Part shown: piece by piece, positions 9,417-18,220 of the stretch
Layout of the letters: each line of letters begins with the position of its first letter
How positions within the stretch are numbered: position 1 is the stretch's first letter
DNA from: Phoronis australis
Lineage: Eukaryota; Phoronida; Phoronidae
Assembly: GCA_002633005.1 (NCBI GenBank)
Contig: NMRA01000229.1
Span: 447,994-478,620, forward strand
Length of the DNA stretch: 30,627 nt
Direction of reading: 5' to 3'
Program-made: the position numbers and the translations under genes
Notes under the pieces: generated by a model
The model's input: the letters and a program-made list of their open reading frames with translations, nothing else
Told to the model about the DNA's origin: nothing
Database searches by the model: none

Positions 9417-10553
9417 AGTCACATAAGTCTGCTGATTGTTCGTGAGAGGCATCGCCACGCATTTCATGGAGGACACCTCAGAACTGCCTTCGAAGTCCGT
9501 AAGAATTACTGGTTAATCGGAGACATCAACGTATCTCGACGCGTCGTTCACGAATGTATGACCTGTAGACGTTACCGTGGGAAACCGTTGAAACAAAAAA
9601 TGGCCGATCTTCCTGACTGTCGTGTTACGCCGTATACCCCAGCATTTAAGCCTACGCTAGTGGACTATTTGGGACCAGTTAATGTGAAACTCACCAGAAA
9701 CACCGTCTCCAAGGGTTATTGTGCTGTATTCACCTGTGTGGTGACAAGGGCAGTCCATCTAACATGCGTTCAAGATCTCTCAACATCAGCCTTTCTCCAG
9801 GCCTATGAACGGTTCGTGAGCATACGTGGTGCACCAGCTATGATAATCAGCGACAATGCCACGTGTTTTCGAGGTGCTGATAATGAAATGAGAGAGTTGA
9901 ATCTTCGTCTCAATCGTGAGCAACTCCAATGTCGTGGTCAACGTTACAACGCGGAATGGAAATTTGGGCCGCCTGGAGGACCTCATCATCAAGGGGCGGT
10001 AGAGCGGATGGTGCAAGAGGTCAAAAAGTCTATGCGGTACATGGTGCAAGCTGACAAGCTCCCATTCGTGGAGTGGGAGACAGTGTTCTGTCAGATATCG
10101 TCTTTGATAAATAACCGACCACTTACAGCCATGTCGTCCTCACCATTGGACGACGCCCCTATTACACCCAACCACTTCCTGATTGGTAGAGGTGAGCTGC
10201 CAAGTTCTCAAGTCCCATGCACTGAGTACACTGCTGACTTCAGAAAGCGTCGCGAGTTGTGTAACGCCATGGTCGATGGATTTTGGAGAAGATGGTTAAC
10301 TAACATACACAAACTGTCCCCTCGGCGGAAATGTTTCGACTCTAGTGATAATCTAGCGAACAGAGATGTTGTTCTAGTAGTTGACGAAAATGCCAAACGT
10401 GGATTTTGGAAAATGGCAGAGATTGTGAAAACGTACGCCAGTGATGATGGACTGATTCGTGTTGTGGACATTAGATTTTCAGACGGCCATGTTATCAAGA
10501 GACCTGTAACTAAACTTGTTCTATTGATGAAGAACACGGATAGACTCGATTGA
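9417..10553 (+). pseudogene. BEL integrase with DUF5641-like C-terminus
   Basis: This is the same frame as the preceding segment, past the TGA at 9414-9416. The zinc domain shows H-R-H-A-F-H-G-G-H with C-M-T-C about 40 residues later (near 9556). The DDE core is visible as LVDYLGPV (near 9660), MIISDNATCF (near 9845) and HHQGAVERMVQEVKK (near 9985). The C-terminal part, FWRRWLTNIHKLSPRRK, then NRDVVLVVDENAKRGFW and IKRPVTKLVLL, matches the DUF5641 module typical of BEL/Pao integrases. The frame closes at TGA 10551-10553. From 9417 on I see no further break. The preceding stop prevents a full polyprotein. Confidence 0.92.
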
Positions 10554-10736
10554 CATTTGAACTTTATTACACGGTGCTAGACACTGAGTTTACGTTTGAT
10601 AGCATAGTGTGTGTTTCTAGTTAGACTTAAGTTGGCTCTAAGTGTTTACTAGTGGTACATGAGTCAGTCTGTGCCTAAGAACTTTTATATTTTTTTAGTA
10701 TTTTCGACATTCCTGTCTGTTTAGTGTCCCCTGGGA
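10554..10736 (+). other. BEL 3' untranslated region and polypurine-tract position
   Basis: Non-coding sequence between the integrase stop and the 3' LTR. The bases just before the LTR (GTCCCCTGGGA) are only weakly purine-rich, so a polypurine tract cannot be assigned with confidence. No second ORF (env-like) is present. Confidence 0.6.
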
Positions 10737-10953
10737 TGTCATGCGACGGATTGCTAGTTAGTTATAAGCCTTTTCTATAGATGTCGCTGTCGTTCGTTTT
10801 ATCGGTTTGTGACAGTGGTGTCATTTGTTTGTAGTTCCACACAGTTGAAAAATACATGTATAAACATCGAGTCGCTCGCAATATTTATCGCATTTTATTC
10901 GCCGAAACGCATTGCAGAGACTATTTATTGTTTCAACGTGTGATTCCATAACA
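10737..10953 (+). repeat. BEL 3' LTR
   Basis: 217 bp, 215 positions identical to the 5' LTR at 4990-5206, starting TGTCATGCG and ending CCATAACA, followed by the GCAGG target duplication. Confidence 0.95.
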
Positions 10954-10958
10954 GCAGG
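10954..10958 (+). repeat. Target-site duplication of the BEL element, right copy (GCAGG)
   Basis: Matches 4985-4989. Gypsy sequence resumes immediately after it. Confidence 0.93.
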
Positions 10959-11328
10959 ATCATAAATGGTGACACGAAACTCATCGCACTTCAAACCAAC
11001 AAAAGCGCAAAACTTTGCTGGAGACACTGAAGTAACGGATGATGAACTCTTTGACATTCTATGGGAGAATCGTGCTGAACATCAGCAACGTGACGCGGTG
11101 CCTTTGAAAATTGAGAAACGCTATCCTACTCGTTTTCGTAAACAACCCTCGCACTTGAAAAACAATGTTTAGGTTGTGTTTAATTGAAAGACACTAAGTA
11201 GTTTTGAGAACTCTTGATGAAGCTCGTTTTAAGTGTTCACATTGTTTACTAATTTAAACATCAAACAGTTGCCCATGACTCTTTTGTTTTTGTTACGGAA
11301 AAGTTTCATTGTAAGAAAAACGGTAATG
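10959..11328 (+). pseudogene. Gypsy integrase C-terminal tail and 3' untranslated region
   Basis: The Gypsy pol frame resumes with TRNSSHFKP (about 10972), the usual tail of this lineage, and ends with the basic stretch RYPTRFRKQP and a TAG at 11170-11172. It belongs to the integrase at 3781-4989. The two halves do not join in exactly the same register, so a small indel lies near the insertion site as well. The stretch from 11173 to 11328 is non-coding. Purine-rich AAGAAAAACGGTAATGTGAGG-like sequence just before the 3' LTR is the likely polypurine tract, in a degenerate form. Confidence 0.8.
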
Positions 11329-11459
11329 TGAGGTTGTACATGTACATTCTGTAAGGTGCTGCCACCTATTGAGATGATTCAAAGATGGCGCAGCCCAGGT
11401 TGGATCTGTAAAAAGAATGTAAGTTTTTAGCATAAACAACATATTATTGGATCATTACA
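11329..11459 (+). repeat. Gypsy 3' LTR
   Basis: It matches the 5' LTR at 1146-1283, starting TGAGGTTGTAC, with TGTAAGGTGCTGCCACC from 11350 and the same ATTACA end at 11459. It lacks about 12 bases present in the 5' copy and has an extra short block with a TACATGTA octamer (11337-11344). The divergence shows that the Gypsy insertion is older than the BEL insertion. Confidence 0.8.
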
Positions 11460-11513
11460 CATATCAGTTTCTATAACATGATTGAAGAGATGTAAACATC
11501 TAAGTCGAGCAGA

Positions 11514-11807
11514 ATGGAGAGCCTAAATTTCTCAAGTGAAGTAAAGGGTTTTAGAAATGTGATAGCCCTAGGTGAGGAATCTGACGACAGCGAAAGCATC
11601 CTGACTAGTAATTATGATTATGTCTCTGGCATAGTCAATGATGGGGAATTTAACGGGACCATGGTCCCCTGTTCATTGCAAAATATGTTTTCCACCAGTG
11701 AAAAAACATTTCAAGTTTGTGTTTACCTTCCCCACACCCTTCATTTTTGCATAGAACATTATAATCCCCAAACTATTGCTTTCTTATTTTCAAGTTTTGT
11801 ATCATAG
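11514..11807 (+). CDS. Unrecognised ORF with strong Kozak context, possibly a first exon
   Basis: The ATG at 11514 has A at -3 and G at +4. The first 60 codons look coding-like: a mildly acidic, Ser-rich stretch (EESDDSESI) after MESLNFSSEVKG. After about codon 60 the composition turns to random, AT-driven hydrophobic residues, so a real exon would probably end earlier. A donor-like CTAG/GTGAGG lies at 11568-11576. No domain is recognised. It lies 55 bp beyond the Gypsy 3' LTR, in the orientation opposite to the esterase-like gene. It may equally be chance. Confidence 0.25.
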   Translation: MESLNFSSEVKGFRNVIALGEESDDSESILTSNYDYVSGIVNDGEFNGTMVPCSLQNMFSTSEKTFQVCVYLPHTLHFCIEHYNPQTIAFLFSSFVS

Positions 11808-11959
11808 CTACCATTGGACAAAAGTTTTGAAAAATTATGGGAATTCACAATATTAGAAGCCTTTGAAATGAACAAAACCAACGCAAAGCGTTGAAATGCG
11901 CCCACAAATGCTCCGCAAATAATGTCCTATAGGGGTGTTTATTACAATCATAAAAATGG

Positions 11960-12094
11960 CCACTAGATGGCACAAAATACGTTGAAGCCATCCGAAAACG
12001 GGAACAGGTCTTTATTAGAAAGCTATATCCAATTTCGTAAAAATCCGTCAAGGAACTTCTGAGAAACACGAGGAAATCAGAAAAAATGAAATTG
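11960..12094 (+). repeat. Diverged direct repeat, copy 1
   Basis: CCACTAGATGGCACAAAATACG followed by GAAAGCTAT, ATTTCGTAAAAATCC, TCAAGGAAC and GAGAAACA recurs in the same order at 12414-12553. The shared blocks are about 10-20 bp, separated by small indels. It is non-coding, and probably two old copies of one dispersed repeat. Confidence 0.75.
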
Positions 12095-12413
12095 TCACCA
12101 GGGGGCACATCATTGGTCACATCCGTCTGAAAGTCGTTATCATCGTCCGTAGTCAACTTCATATACATGTAAATACACTTGCTAAATTCCATACAGATCC
12201 TGCAGTAGGTTTAGGAGAGTGCAGCTATGCCTTCAAAAAAACAAACCTGCCACTAGAACGCACCACAGTAGACGAACTCGTTAGAAAAACACCGTCAACC
12301 ATCCTCTTCATAATAAGAACATATGTGCTAATTTTCACAAACATCCTTAGGGTGGTTTGTTGGGTTCAAAGAGGGGCAGACGCCAAAAATAGACAAGAAA
12401 ACCGTAAAATTTT

Positions 12414-12553
12414 CCACTAGATGGCGCAAAATACGTAGAACCCAAAATGGGAACATGTCATCGCTTCTTTAACAGAAAGCTATTTACAAAATTTCATAAA
12501 AATCCACCAAGGAACGTCAGAGAAACAGAGGAAAAGGGAAAAAATTAAATTGC
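12414..12553 (+). repeat. Diverged direct repeat, copy 2
   Basis: Same order of blocks as 11960-12094, starting CCACTAGATGGCGCAAAATACG. No ORF crosses either copy. Confidence 0.75.
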
Positions 12554-13559
12554 CGTACACCTGACGGCAGGTGGAGGTGTTGAAATTATCCAATGACGTC
12601 ATTTGTTTCACACGCAGTCTGTTCAGCAGTTCACATCACGGGTTACTGGTGTTAGCTTATCGCAAGAATTCATCGTTTAACACTAATAAATCATCAAACT
12701 TCGACGTAAAACCCTTAAAAATGCACAGAGTTCTTATAAAAACGTGTTGTTTTATTTTGCTGTTAAGGATTTATTGGTATTTCGACATACCGTAGCCTAC
12801 AAAGTTCGGCAGGCCAATTTACCAAGGTCCGTAGCAGGAGCTTGGGGTCTGTTCCGGAGATAAATTCGAAGTATTCTTCCGTGAAATACAGATAGGAGAA
12901 CCTGTATTGTTACTTGTTTAGACTTTTGATTTTTTTAGTTCAAAACACACAAAACGCTTCTTATCCCGGGCAGTGGCTCGGAACCCGATCAGGCCCGTCG
13001 CGGCCGCACTTAGTGAAGACATCACGAACATAAACCAGCCAAAGTTGTAAAATAAACTCCCAGTCAAGAAAATACTACACTTGTGAGCCAAAGAAGTAAT
13101 GTGCACAAGATTAAGTTGGTAAATAAGCCACGAAACTGCAAATCTACTTACTCATCGGTGGCCGCGAATTCAGGTTCGCCTTTGGCCGTAGAACCGTCAA
13201 GGCAGAAATTGTACATTGACAATCATTATTTGAATATTGTATATGTAAGTAAAGATTCCCCTAACGCCTGGCTGTAGGATAGAAAATCGAGTTATTAGTT
13301 TCACAACAGTTTCAGTCAACAAACACTGAATTAACATGCGCTCACACGGCCACGTTTTCCCGTCAATTAGTTTTATTGCACCTAAAGCCGGTAACGCCGT
13401 GATTTATTCATTACTGGATTCTCAAATCATTTGCACTCACGAACGCTCTAAAGGCATTACAAATTGCATCTAATGAGACAGACTTTGCTTCAGTTTTATA
13501 TATTGGTTAGGGTGAGAATAATTCATTTTGAAACAGAACGCTCATTAATAAACGTCAAC
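12554..13559. other. Region without a recognised gene before the P2X7-like fragment
   Basis: Three short ORFs lie here (12571-12795 plus, 12918-13106 minus, 13083-13277 plus). The first includes MHRVLIKTCCFILLLRIYWY, which resembles a signal anchor and ends within four residues of that stretch; without more protein it is not informative. A GC-rich patch with a NotI site (13000-13010) stands out from the AT-rich surroundings and might be part of a promoter. Nothing here is firmly coding. Confidence 0.3.
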
Positions 13560-13996
13560 ATGGCAACTCGCAATTCCGACTTGGAGGAGTACTCATCTGA
13601 CGAAGACTTCCCAGGTCGATCGCTAGGTTTCTCAGGATATTTAAACGAACTAGAATACACTGATCAAGAAATATTAGCGAGGCGCCGTGAACGTACACAG
13701 ACAATGCCGGAGCACATACTATTATTAGATAGTTCCGAATGAACCATCTCAATGACTTGTATTGGTGTCAGTGCGCTAACTGCCCCATAATGGAAACGAC
13801 GTACGCTTGCGTTTGTTGCCACGAAATTCAACATGTGAAAAGCCTTCTTGGAAAAGCAGAAAAGTGTCTCTATTATCACCCTGATTTTGCAGCGCACCTG
13901 AACAGCGGTGTGCTCACGACGTTTTTAGGGCTGGGAAAAAGAACTGGCGAAAACATCCTGCACCCTGAGGACAAACAGATGCCTGACGAACGAGTA
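13560..13996 (+). pseudogene. P2X7 cytoplasmic ballast-like domain protein, frameshifted and truncated
   Basis: The ATG at 13560-13562 (Kozak CAACATGG) opens a 60-codon acidic N-terminus (DLEEYSSDEDF, GFSGYLNELEYTDQEI) ending at TGA 13740-13742. In the next frame, from 13733, is a cysteine module: W-C-Q-C-x2-C (13763-13783), C-V-C-C-H-E (13808-13825), a single C near 13865, then HPDFAAHLNSGVLTTFLGL. W-C-x-C-x2-C, then C-C, then C, followed by an amphipathic helix, is the zinc-binding pattern of the ballast domain in the C-terminus of vertebrate P2X7. Related invertebrate single-exon genes carry it without the ion channel. No P2X transmembrane part is present here. The C-terminal third, with the last conserved cysteines, is missing: the sequence runs into a repeat at 13997. 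A one-base shift near 13735 separates the halves. The function of the stand-alone form is unknown. Confidence 0.7.
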
Positions 13997-14055
13997 CAGC
14001 ACACATCACGAATTTTTGTCCGACCGGTGGGAAATTGGTCGACGACTGGCTGTCG
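13997..14055 (+). repeat. 59-bp direct repeat, left copy, truncating the P2X7-like frame
   Basis: It begins CAGCACACATCACGAATTTT and continues with GTCCGACCGGTGGGAAATTGG. The same block is at 14763-14821 with three mismatches. Each copy leads directly into a GCCGAC-rich array. It is the point where P2X7-like coding similarity stops. Confidence 0.85.
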
Positions 14056-14170
14056 GCCAGTCGGCTAAAAATTAGCCACCCGCAGTGCCGACTCATAAGG
14101 CGACTCCCCAGCCGACCCTTCAGCCGACCGGCCTTCAGCCGAGCGGCTGGTCGGCTGCTATTTTTAGACT
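14041..14170. repeat. GTCGGC/GCCGAC-rich array, left
   Basis: About 130 bp containing many degenerate copies of the CpG hexamer GCCGAC or its complement GTCGGC, in both orientations, for example GGCTGTCGGCCAGTCGGC and CAGCCGACCCTTCAGCCGAC. It is bounded by CTAAAAATTAG and CTATTTTTAG, short A/T ends in inverted orientation. GC content is far above the flanks. This is probably a small non-autonomous element with subterminal binding-site repeats. Confidence 0.6.
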
Positions 14171-14254
14171 AGAGTAGCAGTTCCTTAATAGGTTGTCAAG
14201 CGGATACCACTTTGCGTGTTGATGCATATTCGTCTTTGCACACAGTCAAATAAA

Positions 14255-14748
14255 TTAACCTAGTTTTACTGTCTCGGTTACATGAGTTCACGTCGGTTGT
14301 GTAACACCACTAATTCGAAGTTTGAACTGAGCGGTAATAGTAAACATTGGATTATGGACAATGCAACAAGTTTTGGATAAAAAATGTGAAAGTTTTCTTT
14401 ACATTTGATCTTTAATTTGACTCGTGACGTTAATAAGTTGCATTAGATTGGTTGCTTCCCGATCAATAAAACTATGTAGTCGTTTTGTAAACGCAGCTGC
14501 TTTTGACAGTCTTTGCCCACAATTGATTTTGTTTGTGTAACGCCAAATTGCATCTCTTTGCGTTTTTTAAGTTATTCACGTGTCTCCTGTCACGCACCCA
14601 TAATGTTGGGATGGTGAGTGAGTTGTTACACCGAAAAGAGCTCTCATTCCTGGGATTTTATTTTCATAGTATTGACCCTTGCAGTACAGACGCGAAATTC
14701 ACGGTCCAGTATGCCCTGAGCCCACGGACTTCGATAGCTCTACATGTA
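14255..14748 (+). repeat. Inverted repeat A, left arm (about 494 bp)
   Basis: The reverse complement of 22812-23307 matches this interval throughout with small indels, by eye roughly 80 percent. Shared landmarks include CACCACTAATTCGAAG, GCAACAAGTTTTGGATAAAAAA, ACATTTGATCTTTAATTTGACTCG and CACGGTCCAGTATGCCCT. It is non-coding. The ORF at 14533-14808 within it shows no recognisable protein. It lies between the two 59-bp direct repeats. Confidence 0.85.
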
Positions 14749-14762
14749 ACTTCGAAATCATG

Positions 14763-14821
14763 CAGCACACATCACGAATTTTTGTCCGACCGGTGGGAAA
14801 TTGGTTGACGACCGGCCGTCG
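14763..14821 (+). repeat. 59-bp direct repeat, right copy
   Basis: Same block as 13997-14055, three mismatches. The 766-bp spacing between copies contains one GCCGAC array and inverted-repeat arm A. Confidence 0.85.
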
Positions 14822-14938
14822 ACCGGTCGTCTAGCCGACCAGCAGCCGACCAACAACGGTCGGATAGGAGCCGTCTGCTGAGTCGCCTCTGTGGTCGGCA
14901 CTTGGGTCGGCTAAGTGGTCGCCTAGCGTAGACGACCA
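14800..14938. repeat. GTCGGC/GCCGAC-rich array, right
   Basis: Another 140-bp GC-rich block with many GCCGACC, GGTCGGC and GTCGTC motifs in both orientations. It is flanked by AATTGGT on the left and ACCAATT on the right, consistent with short inverted ends of a miniature element. It resembles the array at 14041-14170 in composition but is not a straight copy. Confidence 0.6.
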
Positions 14939-15000
14939 ATTCTATGGAACGCCTCTAGCGTCACCTTCTGACGGGTCTTTTCTGACACGTTACGAGTCAT
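14939..15000 (+). repeat. 62-bp inverted repeat C, left copy
   Basis: It matches the reverse complement of 20177-20238 at 57 of 62 positions without gaps. Shared landmarks include TATGGAACGCC and GACGGGTCTTTTCTGACACG. The rest of this arm would lie in the assembly gap. Confidence 0.85.
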
Positions 15001-15089
15001 CGAAGCACGTCAGAGTTGACTCGAAATGTACTTCCCAAATGTGTCAACTTACCGCCCCATTACTGTGGGACCAATAAGACGTTGTCATT

Positions 15090-15881
15090 NNNNNNNNNNN
15101 NNNNNNNNNNNNNNNNNNNNNNNNNNNNNNNNNNNNNNNNNNNNNNNNNNNNNNNNNNNNNNNNNNNNNNNNNNNNNNNNNNNNNNNNNNNNNNNNNNNN
15201 NNNNNNNNNNNNNNNNNNNNNNNNNNNNNNNNNNNNNNNNNNNNNNNNNNNNNNNNNNNNNNNNNNNNNNNNNNNNNNNNNNNNNNNNNNNNNNNNNNNN
15301 NNNNNNNNNNNNNNNNNNNNNNNNNNNNNNNNNNNNNNNNNNNNNNNNNNNNNNNNNNNNNNNNNNNNNNNNNNNNNNNNNNNNNNNNNNNNNNNNNNNN
15401 NNNNNNNNNNNNNNNNNNNNNNNNNNNNNNNNNNNNNNNNNNNNNNNNNNNNNNNNNNNNNNNNNNNNNNNNNNNNNNNNNNNNNNNNNNNNNNNNNNNN
15501 NNNNNNNNNNNNNNNNNNNNNNNNNNNNNNNNNNNNNNNNNNNNNNNNNNNNNNNNNNNNNNNNNNNNNNNNNNNNNNNNNNNNNNNNNNNNNNNNNNNN
15601 NNNNNNNNNNNNNNNNNNNNNNNNNNNNNNNNNNNNNNNNNNNNNNNNNNNNNNNNNNNNNNNNNNNNNNNNNNNNNNNNNNNNNNNNNNNNNNNNNNNN
15701 NNNNNNNNNNNNNNNNNNNNNNNNNNNNNNNNNNNNNNNNNNNNNNNNNNNNNNNNNNNNNNNNNNNNNNNNNNNNNNNNNNNNNNNNNNNNNNNNNNNN
15801 NNNNNNNNNNNNNNNNNNNNNNNNNNNNNNNNNNNNNNNNNNNNNNNNNNNNNNNNNNNNNNNNNNNNNNNNNNNNNNNNN
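15090..15881. other. Assembly gap (792 N)
   Basis: Unknown bases. Long apparent frames across it on every strand are artefacts of reading N's. The gap falls within the inverted-repeat complex, a usual place for an assembler to fail. Confidence 1.
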
Positions 15882-16134
15882 GCACGCAAAATGAAGCAGC
15901 AACAGCGTGAACCGTGAGGAAATATAGAGTTCAGCAACTAGGACCGGCAGCGGAAGAGGGGGGCTCACATACCAGAGGAATCGTGTCCACCGATAGATTT
16001 TCTGAAGGGAACGTCCACATCCTGGCCCCCGTAACTTTCGGGCCCCTGTGCACATACAATCGCACTTTGCCCAATTCCCCAGGGCAACATGTTGGGCACC
16101 CCTTATGGTATCCTAGATCCGCCACTGAGTAGAG
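15882..16134 (-). mobile_element. Fragment of a dispersed element ending in a TGGCGGATC-type terminus
   Basis: Read on the minus strand from 16134, the sequence begins CTCAGTGGCGGATCTAGGAT and continues GC-rich with GGGGCCC-like runs. A terminus of the form AGTGGCGGATC is widespread in small non-autonomous transposons of marine invertebrates. Related starts occur at 27211 (AGGTGGACTTAGGGGGG) and 30464 (AGGCGGATTTGGGGGG). The other end is in or beyond the gap. Confidence 0.45.
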
Positions 16135-17099
16135 ATGCTTTTAATAAAGGGACAATGTCTCTCTAATTGAGATGCCATACGGTGTCCAGAGGCATGACAT
16201 TTGAATTATAGGATTACCATAACAATACTTCTGTTTCTTTTCAAGATATTTTTGAAGGACTGTATAACACAATATATGAAATTGCCTAGCAATACAAGTG
16301 TTTGAGATTTGCCTAGGAATAGCAGTTTCACCTTCAACAGCGGTGGTCATATCAGGTGTCCCAAAAGCATTCACTTGATATAGGAGCTATGGGATGTCCC
16401 AATAATAATTGGCACAAAGTAATTTTATATTATTTCCATTGAGAACATGAATTATGTAAGAAAAGCTGTAAAAAATCTTTAATACCCTGACACATCCTTG
16501 GGGATGATTGATAATGAGGATGTTTTCTGTTTTTCATCGTAGGTTTGGCCTAGTAATTAAAAATACATCCAATCAAGATCATGTCAGAAATTTATTAACG
16601 CCCAGGCTTCTAATTGAAGCTTTATCATAGTCACAGGTCTTTGAACAGCAATTCAGCCATGACCACAAATATCAAGGCTTTAAAATCATATTTAAAGCCA
16701 GCCGAGAGCAGAATCCCACAAATAACAACGTCAAAAATACACAGGAAGGAATTGTCAGAACAAACTAACAATTTAATGAATCCTTCCCATCCAATGCAGA
16801 AACTCTAGTATAACAGATTACAAGTTACTAGGTTGTGAAAGACCATTTCAACTGGTAAATTAACATGAGCACCTCACCTATGAATATGAACTTGTAATAG
16901 AATTTACAAATCGCAGTGTTTTCTGATACGCTTGTAAGCTGTGAGTTTCTCTAATGTATAGTGAAGATACAAGTTCGTCAAGCCAAGATAGGTTGCTACT
17001 TGAGAGAGGACATGGAGAACATTCTGGAGCTATTCATTCTTGGGTATGTAGATCAGCATTTGTAGACATGTTTCTCGAACAGCTCAAGTACAGCAGTCA
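16135..17099. other. AT-rich stretch, no gene recognised
   Basis: Only short frames with biased AT-driven composition are present. It lies downstream (minus strand) of the integrase-core pseudogene and may hold its decayed 3' end. Nothing else is supported. Confidence 0.5.
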
Positions 17100-17572
17100 G
17101 ATTGCTGTACGGCAGTGCCAACACTTGCAGAACTAACAGCATGTATGATGACTTGCCCTTTTCTGTTCACAACCCATGGTGGTTCCATTGACCTTAAAAG
17201 GCTTTCAATGGTTGATTAATTTTGAGTAAAAACACATAGTGCAAGCACTAAAAGGACAGCTGATCATCTGGATCCAAAACACGTTTCTTCTCTAAAAAAT
17301 GAAACATCTCATGGTACACATTGGTGACACCACGCCACATATCTCGCCACAGTCTTTCTATCCTCTGATTGTGCACACTTTTTCTTCAATGTCACTCCCT
17401 CTGTCCAGACCACGGAACATTTCCATGAATGCACCATGGTCACATCTAACTCGCGAGGGTACACCTTACTTCGTTACCGCTTTTTGAAAGCAATCAAGGA
17501 CAGTTGTAGAACATTTGTTAACGGATGCTTTCCCATACACCAGGAACCGAGTGTCACTGTCTATTCCAGTAT
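17100..17572 (-). pseudogene. Integrase-core (DDE, rve-like) exon of a multi-exon gene, decayed
   Basis: On the minus strand an acceptor TTTTGTTTTAG/AT (AG at 17573-17574) opens a frame with G-I-D-S-D-T-R-F, CSTTVLDCFQKAVTK, a TAA at 17466-17468, then GVPSRVRCDHG. After a frame change near 17375 come SVHNQRIERLWRDMWRGV and YHEMFHFLEKKRVLDP, a stop, LHYVFLLKIN, another stop and QWNHHGL. These match the integrase catalytic core of intron-containing integrase-core genes found in high copy in fish, cephalochordates and corals. The first Asp (GID), second Asp (RCDHG) and Glu (QRIERLW) are visible. The segment normally following DHGGEN is partly deleted. Three stops and a frameshift make it non-functional. 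The parent proteins resemble retroelement or transposon integrases, but their role is not established. Confidence 0.8.
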
Positions 17573-18220
17573 CTAAAACAAAAGATGTACTTATAGTGTA
17601 TATAAGACAGGAAAAATATAGCCATGTTTCTAAACAGTTAGTATTTAATATTAAAAATGTGATATGCACATTAGCAACAAACATTTGTGGCACCCCATGT
17701 AAGCACATTTGCAGTACTGCACTAAGGCACTCGGTCTCACAGGGGCTACTATCTTTTATCAGAAATTATAGTTGATACTTGATCATTCGTGACCCACTAA
17801 ATACCTTTAAAAGCAGTAGTCTAGTTGCCAAAAAGTTGACCCTGCAAAGTTGTTTACAGTAAAGTTTTCTTTTGGAAATTTATTATACATGGTTAGAAGA
17901 ATAAAAGTAACTTGGTTGCACTTTGTGCAACTTGAGCATTTTTTATAGTTCAAGATGGCGGCTTCCGCCACCTTGAATTTCGCCTAATTTCCACATTCTG
18001 CACATGATACCGTGTAGGATCATGCAATTCATGGTTTCCAATGTTCAATGGATGAGATTTACCAGAAACAATCTAAAGATTCTTTACTATACCACAAAAA
18101 TGATACAATTGCATTAATCACCACTAATTAAAAGCCCTGTCCATCAAATTGGTAGCAGCTTAAGCACTAGTCAGGAGACAGTGTCAATTCTTGAACAGTG
18201 GTAATGAAATTATTACATAC
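17573..18220 (-). other. Probable intron of the integrase-core pseudogene
   Basis: Bounded on the minus strand by a GTATGT donor (18215-18220) and the TTTTGTTTTAG acceptor before 17572. The middle segment of the family (between HTH and core) was not found here and may have been lost. No other gene was seen. Confidence 0.45.

Larger units (their letters stand above)
4990..10953 (+). mobile_element. BEL/Pao LTR retrotransposon nested inside the Gypsy integrase
   Basis: The element is 5,964 bp with two 217-bp LTRs (TG...CA) and a GCAGG target duplication. The gene order Gag, zinc knuckle, protease, RT, RNase H, integrase and DUF5641-like C-terminus is that of BEL/Pao (Belpaoviridae). The LTRs differ at 2 of 217 positions (near 5047 and 5076 against 10794 and 10823), so the insertion is recent. 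Even so, the coding region carries a frameshift near 6390, a deletion at the RT active site (after 8040), a TAG at 8613 and a TGA at 9414. It sits in the same orientation as its Gypsy host. Confidence 0.95.
1146..11459 (+). mobile_element. Ty3/Gypsy LTR retrotransposon, degenerate, interrupted by a BEL/Pao element
   Basis: Short LTRs of about 130-138 bp flank a Gag, protease, reverse transcriptase, RNase H, integrase order, which is the Ty3/Gypsy (Metaviridae) order. Wording in the RT and integrase resembles the K02A2.6-like lineage common in invertebrates. Without the nested BEL element the copy is about 4.3 kb. The LTRs differ by several substitutions and an indel of about 12 bp, and the coding part has at least five frame changes and two in-frame stops, so it is an old, inactive copy. 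CATAT occurs at 1139-1143 and 11460-11464 and may be the target duplication. It leaves two unexplained bases before the LTR, so the exact 5' boundary is uncertain. Confidence 0.9.

Noticed and set aside
10208-10537. Minus-strand 109-codon ORF
   Set aside because: Antisense shadow of the BEL integrase C-terminus, with no independent motif.
12571-12795. Signal-anchor protein gene
   Set aside because: A single hydrophobic stretch followed almost at once by a stop, with no downstream domain or convincing splice site.
15016-16055. Long frames of 266-331 codons on both strands
   Set aside because: They consist almost entirely of unknown residues across the 792-N gap and carry no information.
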